From contig NZ_CP026652.1 in NCBI RefSeq assembly GCF_002946835.1, forward strand, positions 3,968,001 to 4,032,000: 64,000 nucleotides of DNA, read 5' to 3'. The notes below the pieces were generated by a model. It was not told the origin of the DNA. It searched no databases and saw only the letters and a list, made by a program, of their open reading frames with translations. A program made the translations under genes and the position numbers. Of this stretch, positions 1 to 8,064 are shown in pieces (within the stretch, counting starts at the first letter, position 1; the number at the start of each line of letters is the position of its first letter). Source of the stretch: Streptomyces dengpaensis (lineage in GTDB: Bacteria; Actinomycetota; Actinomycetes; Streptomycetales; Streptomycetaceae).

Positions 1-261
1 TCCGACCTCGTCTTCTCGGACGTTCCGGGCCGTGTCGCCCGTGCGCTCCTGGACCTCTCGCGCAGATTCGGCGTGCAGTCCGAGGAGGGCATCCACGTCG
101 TGCACGACCTCACGCAGGAGGAGCTGGCCCAGCTGGTCGGTGCGTCTCGCGAGACGGTCAACAAGGCGCTCGCGGACTTCGCGGGTCGCGGCTGGCTCCG
201 CCTGGAAGCCCGCGCCGTGATCCTCCTGGACGTGGAGCGCCTCGCGAAGCGCTCACGCTGA
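1..261 (+). CDS. crp: Crp/FNR-family transcriptional regulator, C-terminal part
   Basis: The gene enters from the left edge in frame 1; only the last 86 residues are visible. They form the C-terminal winged helix of a cAMP-receptor-type regulator, with a helix-turn-helix around [20 protein letters not shown] followed by a wing ([16 protein letters not shown]). The cNMP-binding beta barrel lies outside the window. In Streptomyces the Crp homologue controls germination and secondary metabolism, and the neighbouring gene order here fits that locus, so crp is a reasonable symbol though the sensor domain is unseen. A strong hairpin terminator follows. Confidence 0.85.
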   Translation, partial: SDLVFSDVPGRVARALLDLSRRFGVQSEEGIHVVHDLTQEELAQLVGASRETVNKALADFAGRGWLRLEARAVILLDVERLAKRSR

Positions 262-281
262 CGCTGTTTCTCCGCTGTACG

Positions 282-322
282 ACGACGGGGTCCCGCCTTC
301 TTGGGAGGCGGGACCCCGTCGT
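282..322 (+). terminator. Intrinsic-type terminator after the Crp gene
   Basis: A perfect 16-bp inverted repeat (282-297 and 307-322, arm ACGACGGGGTCCCGCC) with a 9-nt loop lies 20 bases after the regulator stop codon. There is no U-tract, which is usual for Streptomyces hairpin terminators. Confidence 0.8.
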
Positions 323-400
323 GCTTGAGGGCTTTGGGGCCACCCCACGCTCAGCCGAAAATGGCCTGCCCCGCCGCCCCCACCACGGCACAGTGGGCGC

Positions 401-1222
401 ATGGCCGAAAGCGCGCGCCGCAGGGGACTCGACGCCCAGGGGTACATCGAGCGGGAGGGGGCACTCGGGCGGATCCCGAGGGCGTTTCGGCCCGTTGTCG
501 CCACGGCCCGCGACCGACTTCCCGATGTCTTCGGGGACCGGCTCACCAGCGCATACCTCTACGGATCCATCCCGCGCGGCACTGCCCGCGTGGGCGCAAG
601 CGACCTCGATCTGCTGCTCGCCCTGCGCGGGGAGCCCACCGAGGCGGACCGGGCGGACGCCGACGCACTGGGCGAGGCGCTCGACAAGGAGTTCGCGCAG
701 ATCGACGGCGTCGGCACGCTGCTGTTCAGCCGCACGCGGCTCCTGAGCGACCTGGAGACGTACGACCTGGGCTGGTTCGTCGCCTGCCTCTGTACGCCGC
801 TCCTGGGCGAGGACCTGGCCGAGTACCTGCCCCGCTACCGCCTGGACTCCCGCCTTGCCCGCGAGACGAACGGCGACCTGGCCCTCCTCCTGCCGCGCTG
901 GCGCGAGCGGATCGGCGAAACCCCCGACACCGACGAGGCTCGGCGCCCGCTCATCCGCTTCATGTCACGCCATCTCGTCCGTACCGGCTTCACGTTGGTC
1001 ATGCCCCGCTGGAACGGCTGGACCAGCGACCTGAAGGAGATGGCGGAGTTGTTCGGCGCGTACTACCCGGAGCGCGCCGCCCAGATGTTGAGGGTGGCCG
1101 TCCTCGGCTACGAGCCGAACGCCGGCGATCTCGCCATCCTCCGTTCGTACGTCGACGACCTCGGCCCCTGGCTCGCCGAGGAGTACGCGCGCGTGCATGG
1201 CGTTAAGGCACCACGCCCGTAA
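401..1222 (+). CDS. Nucleotidyltransferase-fold protein (minimal NTase/adenylyltransferase-like)
   Basis: The product is 273 aa. Residues about 45-75 hold the DNA polymerase beta superfamily signature GSIPRGTARVGASDLDLLLA: the Gly-Ser loop followed by the two acidic metal ligands of the DxD pair. The third expected acid is probably in the following 40 residues. Aminoglycoside adenylyltransferases and MNT toxins or antitoxins share this fold, but nothing here shows drug modification, and no HEPN partner is adjacent, so it is not called an antitoxin. The C-terminal half is helical and unassigned. The ATG at 401 is preceded by little obvious Shine-Dalgarno sequence. It stands alone between the Crp terminator and a convergent hydrolase gene. 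Confidence 0.8.
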   Translation: MAESARRRGLDAQGYIEREGALGRIPRAFRPVVATARDRLPDVFGDRLTSAYLYGSIPRGTARVGASDLDLLLALRGEPTEADRADADALGEALDKEFAQIDGVGTLLFSRTRLLSDLETYDLGWFVACLCTPLLGEDLAEYLPRYRLDSRLARETNGDLALLLPRWRERIGETPDTDEARRPLIRFMSRHLVRTGFTLVMPRWNGWTSDLKEMAELFGAYYPERAAQMLRVAVLGYEPNAGDLAILRSYVDDLGPWLAEEYARVHGVKAPRP

Positions 1223-1289
1223 AACACGCCCCTAGGGGCCTCAACAAGCACCTCGGCGCCCAGGCGATCCAGATGAGGCTGCGCTCGCG

Positions 1290-2120
1290 CTAGATGAGGC
1301 CGTGCTCGCGCAAGTAGTCCAGCTGCGCCCGTACCGACAGCTCGGCCGCGGGCCACAGCGAACGGTCCACATCCGCGTAGACATGCGCGACGACCGCATC
1401 CGGCGACCGGTAGCCGTTCTCGACCGCCGTCTCGACCTGGGCGAGTCGGTGGGCGCGATGGGCGAGGTAGAACTCGACGGCGCCCTGGGCGTCCTCGAGG
1501 ACGGGGCCGTGGCCCGGCAGGACGGTGTTGACGCCGTCGTCGACCGTGAGGGAGCGGAGCCGGCGCAGGGAGTCGAGATAGTCGCCCAGACGGCCGTCAG
1601 GGTGGGCCACCACGGTCGTGCCGCGGCCCAGGATGGTGTCACCCGTCAAGACGGCCCGGTCGGCCGGGAGATGGAAGCACAGCGAGTCGGCCGTGTGCCC
1701 GGGCGTGGGCACGACGCGCAGCTCGAGCCCGCCGACGGTGATGACGTCCCCCGCGCCCAGCCCTTCGTCCCCGAGCCGCAGCGCCGAATCCAGGGCCCGC
1801 ACCTTGGTTCCCGTCAACTCGGCGAACCGCGCCGCACCCTCGGCATGATCCGGATGCCCATGTGTGAGCAGCGTCAGCGCGACCCGTTTCCCGGCCTTCT
1901 CGGCCGTATCCACCACACTCCGGAGGTGTACGTCGTCCAGGGGACCCGGGTCGATCGCCACCGCGAGGTCGGAGTCCGGCTCGGAGACGATCCAGGTGTT
2001 GGTGCCGTCCAGGGTCATGGCGGACGCGTTGGGCGCGAGGACGTTCACGGCACGCGCGGTGGCGGGGCCGGAGAGGACCCCGCCTCTGGGCTGGCCGGGG
2101 AGGGCGGCTGCGTCGGTCAT
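1290..2120 (-). CDS. MBL-fold metallo-hydrolase
   Basis: The product is 276 aa with the metallo-beta-lactamase fold: the Zn-binding THGHPDH motif near the first third, then PTPGHTADS and LTGDTILG further on, and GHGPV near residue 210. The spacing is that of the glyoxalase-II-like/LACTB2-like subgroup with a C-terminal winged-helix-like tail (DYLREHGLI end). Substrate is unknown; family members hydrolyse thioesters, lactones or RNA. Its ATG overlaps the stop of the upstream NUDIX gene by 4 bp (ATGA), so the two are almost certainly translationally coupled and may act in the same clean-up chemistry. Confidence 0.85.
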   Translation of the reverse strand: MTDAAALPGQPRGGVLSGPATARAVNVLAPNASAMTLDGTNTWIVSEPDSDLAVAIDPGPLDDVHLRSVVDTAEKAGKRVALTLLTHGHPDHAEGAARFAELTGTKVRALDSALRLGDEGLGAGDVITVGGLELRVVPTPGHTADSLCFHLPADRAVLTGDTILGRGTTVVAHPDGRLGDYLDSLRRLRSLTVDDGVNTVLPGHGPVLEDAQGAVEFYLAHRAHRLAQVETAVENGYRSPDAVVAHVYADVDRSLWPAAELSVRAQLDYLREHGLI

Positions 2121-2986
2121 GCGGGGGCTCCACCGGTCGGGATGCGCTTGGTGAACTCGTCGTGGCCGGGCCAGGCGAGGATCACTTCGCCGTTCTCCAG
2201 GCGGGCCTTGGCCAGGACGGGGGTCATGTCGCGGTCGGGCGCCGCGGCGAGGACGTCCGCGGCACGGTCGTACAGGCTGAGCTGACGCAGGGTCGCGATG
2301 GTGGGCGGCAGCATGGTCAGCTCGCCCTTGTCGTACGAGGCTGCCGCGTCCGCCGGTCGGATCCACACCGTGCGGTCGGCTTCGGTGGAGACATTGCGGG
2401 TGCGCTGGCCCTCGGGGAGGGCGGCCACGAAGAACCAGGTGTCGTAGCGGCGTGTTTCGAACTCCGGGGTGATCCAGCGGGTCCACACACCCAGGAGGTC
2501 GGACCTGAGCACGAGCCCCCTGCGGTCGAGGAACTCGGCGAAGGAGAAGTCGCGGGCGACCAGGGCCGCGCGGTCCGCCTCCCAGGCGTCCCCCGTGGTG
2601 TCGCCGACCACGGTGTCCGGGGCGGCTCCGGCGAGCAGGACGCCCGCCTCCTCGTACGTCTCCCGGACGGCCGCGCAGACGATGGCCTGGGCGGAGGTCT
2701 CGTCCACGCCCAGCCTTTTCGCCCACCACGCGCGCGTGGGGCCCGCCCAGCGGATCTGGTGCTCGTCGTCGCGTGGGTCCACGCCGCCGCCCGGATACGC
2801 GTACGCGCCGCCGGCGAAGGCCATGGAGGCGCGGCGGCGCAGCATGTGCACCACGGGGGTGTCGTCGGTGTCCTTGAGCAGCATGACGGTGGCCGCGCGT
2901 CTGGGGGCCACGGGCGTCAGCGTGCCCTCCGCCAGCGCGCGGATCCGCTCTGGCCACTCCGGTGGGTACCACTGCCCATTCGCCAT
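2117..2986 (-). CDS. NUDIX hydrolase
   Basis: The product is 289 aa. It carries a NUDIX box around residues 90-115 with the core REtyEEAGVL, though the Glu expected in the first half of the box (GX5E) is Ala here, as in some long NUDIX proteins. An upstream AFAGGAYAYPGGGVDPRD segment resembles the N-terminal part of NUDT19/CoA-pyrophosphatase-like proteins. It likely cleaves a nucleoside diphosphate linked to another moiety. The gene is first of a two-gene leftward operon with the MBL-fold hydrolase, sharing a 4-bp overlap. The start at 2986 gives a standard N-terminus and leaves a long upstream region. Confidence 0.85.
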   Translation of the reverse strand: MANGQWYPPEWPERIRALAEGTLTPVAPRRAATVMLLKDTDDTPVVHMLRRRASMAFAGGAYAYPGGGVDPRDDEHQIRWAGPTRAWWAKRLGVDETSAQAIVCAAVRETYEEAGVLLAGAAPDTVVGDTTGDAWEADRAALVARDFSFAEFLDRRGLVLRSDLLGVWTRWITPEFETRRYDTWFFVAALPEGQRTRNVSTEADRTVWIRPADAAASYDKGELTMLPPTIATLRQLSLYDRAADVLAAAPDRDMTPVLAKARLENGEVILAWPGHDEFTKRIPTGGAPA

Positions 2987-3211
2987 GGCCGGAGGCTATC
3001 CCGAGCCGGGCGGATGTTCGAGAGCCCCTCGCTCCCCTCCCCGTCCGCCTCCCCCTGCCCGGCGGTGCGGCCCGGTGGGTTTTCGGCCCCTCCGCCCCTA
3101 CCCTCCCCCACTCTCGGCTTCTCCCCCAGTGCCTTAAGGGCCTGGGAGGTACCCCCAGAGCGGGGGGGACCCCCATCGTCCCTGGGGGCTGCCGCCCCCA
3201 GCCCCCCCCGC

Positions 3212-3255
3212 ATCGGCCTGAACGGCCTCATCCTCAAACGCCGGACGGGCTGAGG
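3212..3255. repeat. Streptomyces interspersed intergenic repeat
   Basis: The stretch containing CCTCAAACGCCGGACGGGCT, with flanking CGGCCTGAACGGCCTCAT, matches the short palindromic repeat scattered between genes in many Streptomyces genomes. It lies downstream of ridA and upstream of the NUDIX gene. Recognised from memory; a genome-wide count would confirm. Confidence 0.55.
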
Positions 3256-3285
3256 GGGTGCACCCGCAGTCGCCAGCGCACGGAA

Positions 3286-3407
3286 GGGGCCGTGCCGTGC
3301 CGGTACATCACATGCCCGTCGCTTACGCCCGGATCTGGAAACGTCTCCCTACAGGCCAACGTCTGGTCCACCGGCGACGGGCGGATGTACCGGCACGGCA
3401 CGGCCCC
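3286..3407. repeat. 122-bp inverted-repeat structure with perfect 24-bp arms
   Basis: Positions 3286-3309 and 3384-3407 are perfect 24-bp inverted repeats (arm begins GGGGCCGTGCCGTGCCGGTA). Inside the arms GCCCGTCGC is repeated in inverted orientation with a 3-base offset, and the 50-base centre holds further partial complementarity. It could fold into a very long hairpin or be a MITE-like non-coding element. No flanking target duplication is obvious. It sits just past the end of ridA. Confidence 0.7.
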
Positions 3408-3455
3408 GACCCACCCACTCGCGTACAGCGAACCGCCAAGCAACAGCGGCAGCGC

Positions 3456-3926
3456 CTACGCCTCCGTCAACTCCACCTGAACCTCGACCTCCACCGGAGC
3501 ATCCAACGGCAGCACCGCCACCCCCACCGCACTACGGGCATGGACCCCCTTGTCACCAAGGACCTCACCCAGGAGCTCACTCGCACCGTTCAGCACACCC
3601 GGCTGACCGGTGAAGTCCGAGGCGGACGCGACGAAACCGACGACCTTCACGACGCGCGCGATGCGGTCCAGGTCACCCGCGACCGACTTGACCGCGGCAA
3701 GAGCGTTCAGCGCACACGTACGGGCCAGCTCCTTGGCCTCCTCGGCCGTGACCTCCGCGCCCACCTTCCCGGTGACCGGAAGCGTGCCGTCCACCATCGG
3801 AAGCTGCCCCGCGGTGTAGACGTACACACCCGACTGCACGGCCGGCTGGTACGCCGCCAGCGGCGGGACGACGTCCGGCAGGCTCAGCCCGAGTTCCGCC
3901 AGCCTCGCCTCGACGGCGCCGCTCAC
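3456..3926 (-). CDS. RidA family protein (YjgF/YER057c/UK114)
   Basis: The product is 156 aa from a GTG start at 3926; this start gives the family's usual length plus a short N-terminal helix (VSGAVEARLAELG). The RidA fold is visible from YVYTAGQLPMVDG through the C-terminal VEVEVQVELTEA strand. Classical RidA proteins remove reactive enamine/imine intermediates released by PLP enzymes. The catalytic Arg of the archetype (R105) is not evident at the expected place, so this belongs to a divergent subgroup whose chemistry may differ. It overlaps the upstream small gene by 4 bp (GTGA). Confidence 0.85.
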   Translation of the reverse strand: MSGAVEARLAELGLSLPDVVPPLAAYQPAVQSGVYVYTAGQLPMVDGTLPVTGKVGAEVTAEEAKELARTCALNALAAVKSVAGDLDRIARVVKVVGFVASASDFTGQPGVLNGASELLGEVLGDKGVHARSAVGVAVLPLDAPVEVEVQVELTEA

Positions 3927-4099
3927 GCCGACTTCTCCCGCTTCAGGTAGGCCACCAGCTGTTCGGGGTTGTTCGGCCCGGGCACGACCTGGACGAGCTC
4001 CCAGCCGTCCTCGCCCCAGGTGTCCAGAATCTGCTTCGTGGCATGGACGAGCAGCGGCACGGTTGCGTATTCCCACGAACGACGGCTACTTTCAGGCAT
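3923..4099 (-). CDS. DUF4177-like small protein
   Basis: The product is 58 aa, beginning PESSRRSWEYATVPLLVHAT with the WGEDGWELVQVVPG motif typical of the DUF4177 family of short beta-rich proteins of unknown function. It is translationally coupled to ridA through a 4-bp overlap. The 5' boundary coincides with foreign sequence: the start of a serine-integrase remnant lies only 25 bases upstream on the other strand, so the natural promoter of this pair may have been displaced. An upstream in-frame ATG at 4126 would add 9 residues. Confidence 0.75.
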   Translation of the reverse strand: MPESSRRSWEYATVPLLVHATKQILDTWGEDGWELVQVVPGPNNPEQLVAYLKREKSA

Positions 4100-4124
4100 C
4101 ACAACACCCCAGGTTGTTACCGGC

Positions 4125-4306
4125 ATGAATCTTCACGTTGCAGGCTATACGCGCCAGTCCTACGGACGGGTCAACGGCAGCGAGGCAAGCCCGGCAAGCC
4201 AGCGCGAGGCGAACGCCGCACGGTTCGAGTCGTTCGCCGCTGAGGGTCCGCGGCAGGGCCGTGAAGCCACCTGGTGCGGTCACCATGAGGACGTCGGGCG
4301 TGTGAC
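4125..4306 (+). pseudogene. Large serine recombinase (phiC31-like integrase), N-terminal stub
   Basis: From ATG 4125 the reading frame gives about 60 residues starting MNLHVAGYTRQSYGRVNGSE and continuing ASPASQREANAARFES, then EATWCGHHEDVG. This matches the N-terminus of phiC31-type integrases: the catalytic serine sits at residue 12 in an RQS motif, exactly where phiC31 integrase has it, followed by the SPATQR-type helix. After about residue 60 similarity ends, the reading continues as low-quality sequence, and no recombinase zinc ribbon or coiled coil is present. A remnant of an integrated phage or plasmid. Confidence 0.7.
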
Positions 4307-4322
4307 CGGGCCCGGCCGACAG

Positions 4323-4513
4323 GGTCGCCCTCGTACAGGGCCCGGTCGTCGTACAGCCTCGGTTCGGGACTCACCGACGAATCGGCGGCCAAACGGCTCG
4401 GTGTCTCGCTGCGCACCTACCGGCGGCGCGTGGCCGAGCTGATGGCCAAGCTCGAGGCCGACTCCCGCTTCCAGGCCGGGCTGCGTGCGGGCGAGCTGTG
4501 GCTACCTCGCTAA
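4323..4513 (+). pseudogene. HTH (LuxR-like) C-terminal fragment
   Basis: In the frame ending at TAA 4511-4513 the translation reads GLTDESAAKRLGVSLRTYRR then RVAELMAKLEADSRFQAGLR and a short tail. This is a LuxR/GerE-type helix-turn-helix with the usual RLGVS turn and recognition helix. No upstream sensor domain or start codon is in frame, so it is the 3' end of a regulator gene whose 5' part was lost, probably in the same event that left the integrase stub beside it. Confidence 0.6.
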
Positions 4514-4862
4514 AGACCGTACTGATCGCATCCCTTCAGTGGTCTGCACACCTGAGCACCTCGGGCCACGGAAACAACCGGCGCGTCAACCCCCGAAGAA
4601 CTTCCGGAGCCGACACTTAGCGCTGGATTCGCAGCGCACGGACGCCAGGATGCGAGGGGACCCGTCCCGGGCCCGCGGCCTGAACGTGGGAATCCGCAGG
4701 CACGCGCACGGCTCGTGAGCGCACCCACGGCCTACCGGCCCACATCACTTATCCCCCCCTTGGTCATGGGGCCGACTGTAGCCGCTGCTGTGCGCAGCCT
4801 CTCGCCCACGTTGTCCACAGCCTCCTGCGTAGTCCGGCGGCGGACTGGTTAGGCTCGAATAC
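4514..4862. other. Gene-free stretch upstream of the ArsA-type ATPases
   Basis: No coding region with streptomycete codon bias was seen in 349 bases. It holds one perfect TTGTCCACA (4811-4819), the preferred Streptomyces DnaA box, about 45 bases before the GTG of the next gene; a single box is not evidence of an origin. The promoter for the following operon should be here. Confidence 0.5.
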
Positions 4863-5840
4863 GTGAGCAGGCTCCAGGTCGTCAGCGGCAAGGGCGGTAC
4901 CGGCAAGACCACGGTGACCGCGGCCCTCGCGCTCGCCCTCGCGACCGAGGGCAAGCGCACCCTCCTCGTCGAGGTCGAGGGCAGACAGGGCATCGCGCAG
5001 CTCTTCGAGACAGAAGCGCTGCCCTACGAGGAGCGGAAGATCGCGGTCGCTCCGGGGGGCGGGGAGGTGTTCGCCCTCGCCATAGACCCCGAACTGGCCC
5101 TTCTGGACTACCTCCAGATGTTCTACAAACTGGGCAGCGCGGGCCGCGCCCTGAAGAAGCTCGGCGCCATCGACTTCGCGACCACCGTCGCACCGGGTCT
5201 TCGGGACGTGCTCCTGACCGGCAAGGCCTGTGAGGCCGTACGCCGCAAGGACAAGAGCGGCCGGTTCGCGTACGACTACGTCGTCATGGACGCGCCGCCC
5301 ACCGGACGCATCACCCGCTTCCTGAACGTCAACGACGAGGTGGCGGGGCTCGCCAAGATCGGCCCGATACACAATCAGGCACAGGCCGTCATGCGCGTCC
5401 TCAAGTCCCCGGAGACGGCGGTCCATCTGGTGACGCTCCTTGAGGAGATGCCCGTCCAGGAGACCGCGGACGGCATCGCCGAGCTGCGGGCCGCGAAGCT
5501 GCCGGTGGGCCGGATCATCGTCAACATGGTGCGGCCCGCGCTCCTCGACGACACCGACCTGGAGCTGACGAGCGCCGTCCCCCGTACGGCGATCGCCAAG
5601 TCGCTCTCCGCGGCCGGACTCGGCGGCGCCCGCCGCGGCGGACTCGCCGAGCGGCTCGTGGACCCGCTGCTCGAGCAGGCCGAGGAGTACGCCGAGCGGT
5701 ACGCCCTGGAGCGCGAGCAGCGGACCGTGCTCACGGAGCAGGGCCTGCCGCTGCACGAACTCCCGCTGCTCGCCGGGGGAATGGACCTGGCGGGCCTGTA
5801 CGAGCTCGCCACGGAACTGCGCACGCAAGGGATCTCATGA
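4863..5840 (+). CDS. ArsA/GET3-type ATPase, first of a coupled pair
   Basis: The product is 325 aa. A deviant Walker A (GKGGTGKTT, residues 9-17), a switch-type VMDAPPTGRITRFLNV segment and a C-terminal helical part place it in the ArsA/GET3/MinD SIMIBI group. There is no cysteine metalloid site typical of arsenite ATPases and no arsB nearby, so arsenic export is unlikely. Streptomyces carries this pair conserved next to wblA; the role is unknown. It starts with GTG and its TGA overlaps the next ATG by 4 bp, suggesting the two proteins form a heterodimer analogous to the two halves of ArsA. Confidence 0.85.
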   Translation: MSRLQVVSGKGGTGKTTVTAALALALATEGKRTLLVEVEGRQGIAQLFETEALPYEERKIAVAPGGGEVFALAIDPELALLDYLQMFYKLGSAGRALKKLGAIDFATTVAPGLRDVLLTGKACEAVRRKDKSGRFAYDYVVMDAPPTGRITRFLNVNDEVAGLAKIGPIHNQAQAVMRVLKSPETAVHLVTLLEEMPVQETADGIAELRAAKLPVGRIIVNMVRPALLDDTDLELTSAVPRTAIAKSLSAAGLGGARRGGLAERLVDPLLEQAEEYAERYALEREQRTVLTEQGLPLHELPLLAGGMDLAGLYELATELRTQGIS

Positions 5841-7246
5841 GCCTGAACGCCGCCCGCGTACTCGACGTCGACCCCCTGCTCGACGACCCGGAGACCCGCA
5901 TCGTGGTGTGCTGCGGCTCGGGCGGAGTCGGCAAGACGACCACGGCGGCGGCGCTGGGGCTGCGCGCCGCCGAGCGAGGCCGCAAGGTGGTCGTGCTCAC
6001 GATCGACCCGGCGCGCAGGTTGGCGCAGTCCATGGGCATCGACTCGCTTGACAACACCCCGAGGCGCGTGAAGGGCATCGAGGGAGACGGCGAGCTGCAC
6101 GCCATGATGCTCGACATGAAGCGCACCTTCGACGAGATCGTCGAGGCGCACGCCAACGGCAAGCAGGCGGCCGCGATTCTCAACAACCCCTTCTATCAGT
6201 CGCTTTCGGCGGGCTTCGCGGGCACGCAGGAGTACATGGCGATGGAGAAGCTGGGCCAGCTGCGGGCCCGTGACGAATGGGACCTCATCGTCGTCGACAC
6301 GCCGCCCTCGCGCTCGGCGCTGGACTTCCTGGACGCCCCGAAGCGGCTCGGCTCCTTCCTGGACGGCCGGCTGATCCGGCTGCTGACGGCGCCTGCGAAG
6401 CTGGGCGGCCGCGCGGGGATGAAGTTCCTGAACGTCGGGATGTCGATGATGACCGGCACCCTGGGGAAGCTGCTCGGAGGTCAGCTCCTCAAGGATGTCC
6501 AGACGTTCGTGGCCGCGATGGACACGACGTTCGGCGGCTTCCGTACGCGCGCGGACGCCACGTACAAGCTGCTCCAGGCGCCCGGCACGGCGTTCCTGGT
6601 GGTGGCGGCCCCGGAGCGGGACGCGCTGCGCGAGGCCGCGTACTTCGTGGAGCGGCTGGCCGCGGAGGACATGCCGTTCGCCGGTCTGGTGCTCAACCGG
6701 GTGCACGGCAGCGGTGCCGCCCAGTTGTCCGCCGAGCGGGCGCTCGCCGCCGCGGAAGATCTTGATTCCGTGGCCTCAGAAAATCTTGACGAGGTCCGCA
6801 TTGTGGATCAGAGGGACGGGAAAGCTGGACTTCGTAACTCTCCCGACACGTACGACAGTTCAGAATCTCCCGCTTCCGAAACATCAGCTCCTGACGGTCC
6901 CGACGAAGGCTCCCCCGCCGCCACGGACAGGCCCGCCGTCACGGACAGAACCGACGTCACCGACGAGCACAGGGCAGCCACCACGGACGACGGCCGGACC
7001 GCCGCCACGGACACCGACCGGACCGTTGAACAACTCACCGCAGGCCTGCTGAGGCTGCATGCCGAACGCATGCAGCTGCTCTCCCGCGAGCAGCGCACGC
7101 GTGACCGCTTCGCCGCGCTCCACCCCGAGGTGGCGGTGGTCGAAGTGGCCGCGCTGCCGGGCGACGTACACGATCTCGCCGGGCTGCGGGACATCGGGGA
7201 CCGGCTCGCGGCCAGTCGGCCGGAGCTGCCCGAAACCGGGGCGTGA
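5837..7246 (+). CDS. ArsA/GET3-type ATPase, second of a coupled pair
   Basis: The product is 469 aa with Walker A GSGGVGKTT (residues 27-35), LTIDPARRLAQSMGI (P-loop partner strand) and VVDTPPSRSALDFLDAP as switch II. Between about residues 315 and 400 there is a polar, Thr/Asp/Ala-rich low-complexity insert (repeats of TDRT, ATTDD, ATDTDR) that separates the ATPase core from the C-terminal helix LRLHAERMQLLSREQRTRDR. The nucleotide composition is slightly more AT-rich at the insert's start. It is the second cistron with the preceding ATPase (4-bp overlap) and converges on wblA. Confidence 0.85.
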   Translation: MSLNAARVLDVDPLLDDPETRIVVCCGSGGVGKTTTAAALGLRAAERGRKVVVLTIDPARRLAQSMGIDSLDNTPRRVKGIEGDGELHAMMLDMKRTFDEIVEAHANGKQAAAILNNPFYQSLSAGFAGTQEYMAMEKLGQLRARDEWDLIVVDTPPSRSALDFLDAPKRLGSFLDGRLIRLLTAPAKLGGRAGMKFLNVGMSMMTGTLGKLLGGQLLKDVQTFVAAMDTTFGGFRTRADATYKLLQAPGTAFLVVAAPERDALREAAYFVERLAAEDMPFAGLVLNRVHGSGAAQLSAERALAAAEDLDSVASENLDEVRIVDQRDGKAGLRNSPDTYDSSESPASETSAPDGPDEGSPAATDRPAVTDRTDVTDEHRAATTDDGRTAATDTDRTVEQLTAGLLRLHAERMQLLSREQRTRDRFAALHPEVAVVEVAALPGDVHDLAGLRDIGDRLAASRPELPETGA

Positions 7247-7318
7247 GAGCCCCGGGTGGCCCGAAGGGAGCCCTCAGTGGCCCGAGGGAAGCCTCTCGCC
7301 AGCCCGAGGGGAGCGCCC

Positions 7319-7657
7319 TCAACCCACCGCCGCGTAGCGCTCGTACACCTCTTCCTCGTCGAGGGGCAGCAAGCCCGCGCCGCGCTCGTACTCTGTACGC
7401 GCAGTCTCCAGCAGGCGGCGCCACGAGGTGACGGTCGGTCGCCGGCGCAACAGCGCGCGGCGCTCCCGCTCCGTCATGCCGCCCCATACGCCGAATTCGA
7501 CGCGGTTGTCGAGCGCATCAGCGAGGCATTCCGTGCGTACCGGACATCCGGTGCACACCGCCTTGGCCCTGTTCTGCGCTGCTCCTTGAACGAACAGTTC
7601 ATCTGGATCGGTAGTGCGGCAGGCCGCCTGCGCACTCCAGTCGGTTACCCAGCCCAT
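7319..7657 (-). CDS. wblA: WhiB-like Fe-S regulator WblA
   Basis: The product is 112 aa from ATG 7657 (MGWVTDWSAQAACRTT). It has the four WhiB cysteines at residues 13, 35, 38 and 44 (C..CxxC..C), which bind a 4Fe-4S cluster, and the GVWGG turn at 56-60 followed by a basic C-terminus (RERRALLRRR) for DNA contact. The length and sequence match WblA, a global regulator that in Streptomyces represses antibiotic production and promotes aerial development. An in-frame ATG at 7714 would add 19 residues (MNMPLPPWGS...); the shorter form is preferred because it is the form usually reported for WblA. Confidence 0.9.
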   Translation of the reverse strand: MGWVTDWSAQAACRTTDPDELFVQGAAQNRAKAVCTGCPVRTECLADALDNRVEFGVWGGMTERERRALLRRRPTVTSWRRLLETARTEYERGAGLLPLDEEEVYERYAAVG

Positions 7658-8064
7658 ACCGGCGCCGTCCTCTCCCGAATCGAGGCTCCCCCACGGCGGC
7701 AGCGGCATATTCACCGCCGCCAGTTGAGGACGTTACGGAAGGTGGGCACAGCGCAACACCCCCTTCGGGCCCAATCTTGAATGGCCCGAACGGACTATGC
7801 GTAAGCGGCAGATCACCCGGGGGAGTGAGCTGAGGACATGCGTGACCATCCCGGCAAACCGGGACAGTTCAGTTGAGTCACAACGGACGCCGCGTGACAC
7901 ACAAGGCGGATTCGGACACGCGCCCCACACAAACCCGCGGAACCTCCGGAACGATTCGGGGCCGCCGGACGTATTGATACGTGGCCGCACTGCTGTGACA
8001 GTTGGGAGCAGCTTAGGCCAAGGGATATACGCGTGTCCGGCGATTGAGAACGTAGGCTGCCCTC
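7658..8064. promoter_or_regulatory. Divergent control region between wblA and the PBP gene
   Basis: About 400 bases with lower GC than its surroundings and no coding potential separate two genes read in opposite directions. Such long leader regions are expected for wblA. No promoter elements could be assigned by eye with confidence. Confidence 0.4.

Noticed and set aside
301..1206. Long open frame overlapping the nucleotidyltransferase gene in another frame
   Set aside because: Arg/Pro/Gly-rich translation with no motif; a GC-rich shadow of the real gene at 401-1222.
401..1222. MNT antitoxin of a HEPN/MNT toxin-antitoxin pair
   Set aside because: The protein is longer than MNT antitoxins and no HEPN gene is adjacent.
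2162..3253. 363-codon open frame opposite the NUDIX gene
   Set aside because: Antisense to a clear NUDIX gene; composition typical of shadows in high-GC DNA.
4811..4819. TTGTCCACA as a sign of a replication origin
   Set aside because: Only a single perfect box here (another at 11132). An origin needs a dense cluster plus dnaA/dnaN.
4863..7246. Arsenic resistance operon
   Set aside because: ArsA-like ATPases only; no arsB, arsC or arsR and no metalloid-binding cysteine triad.
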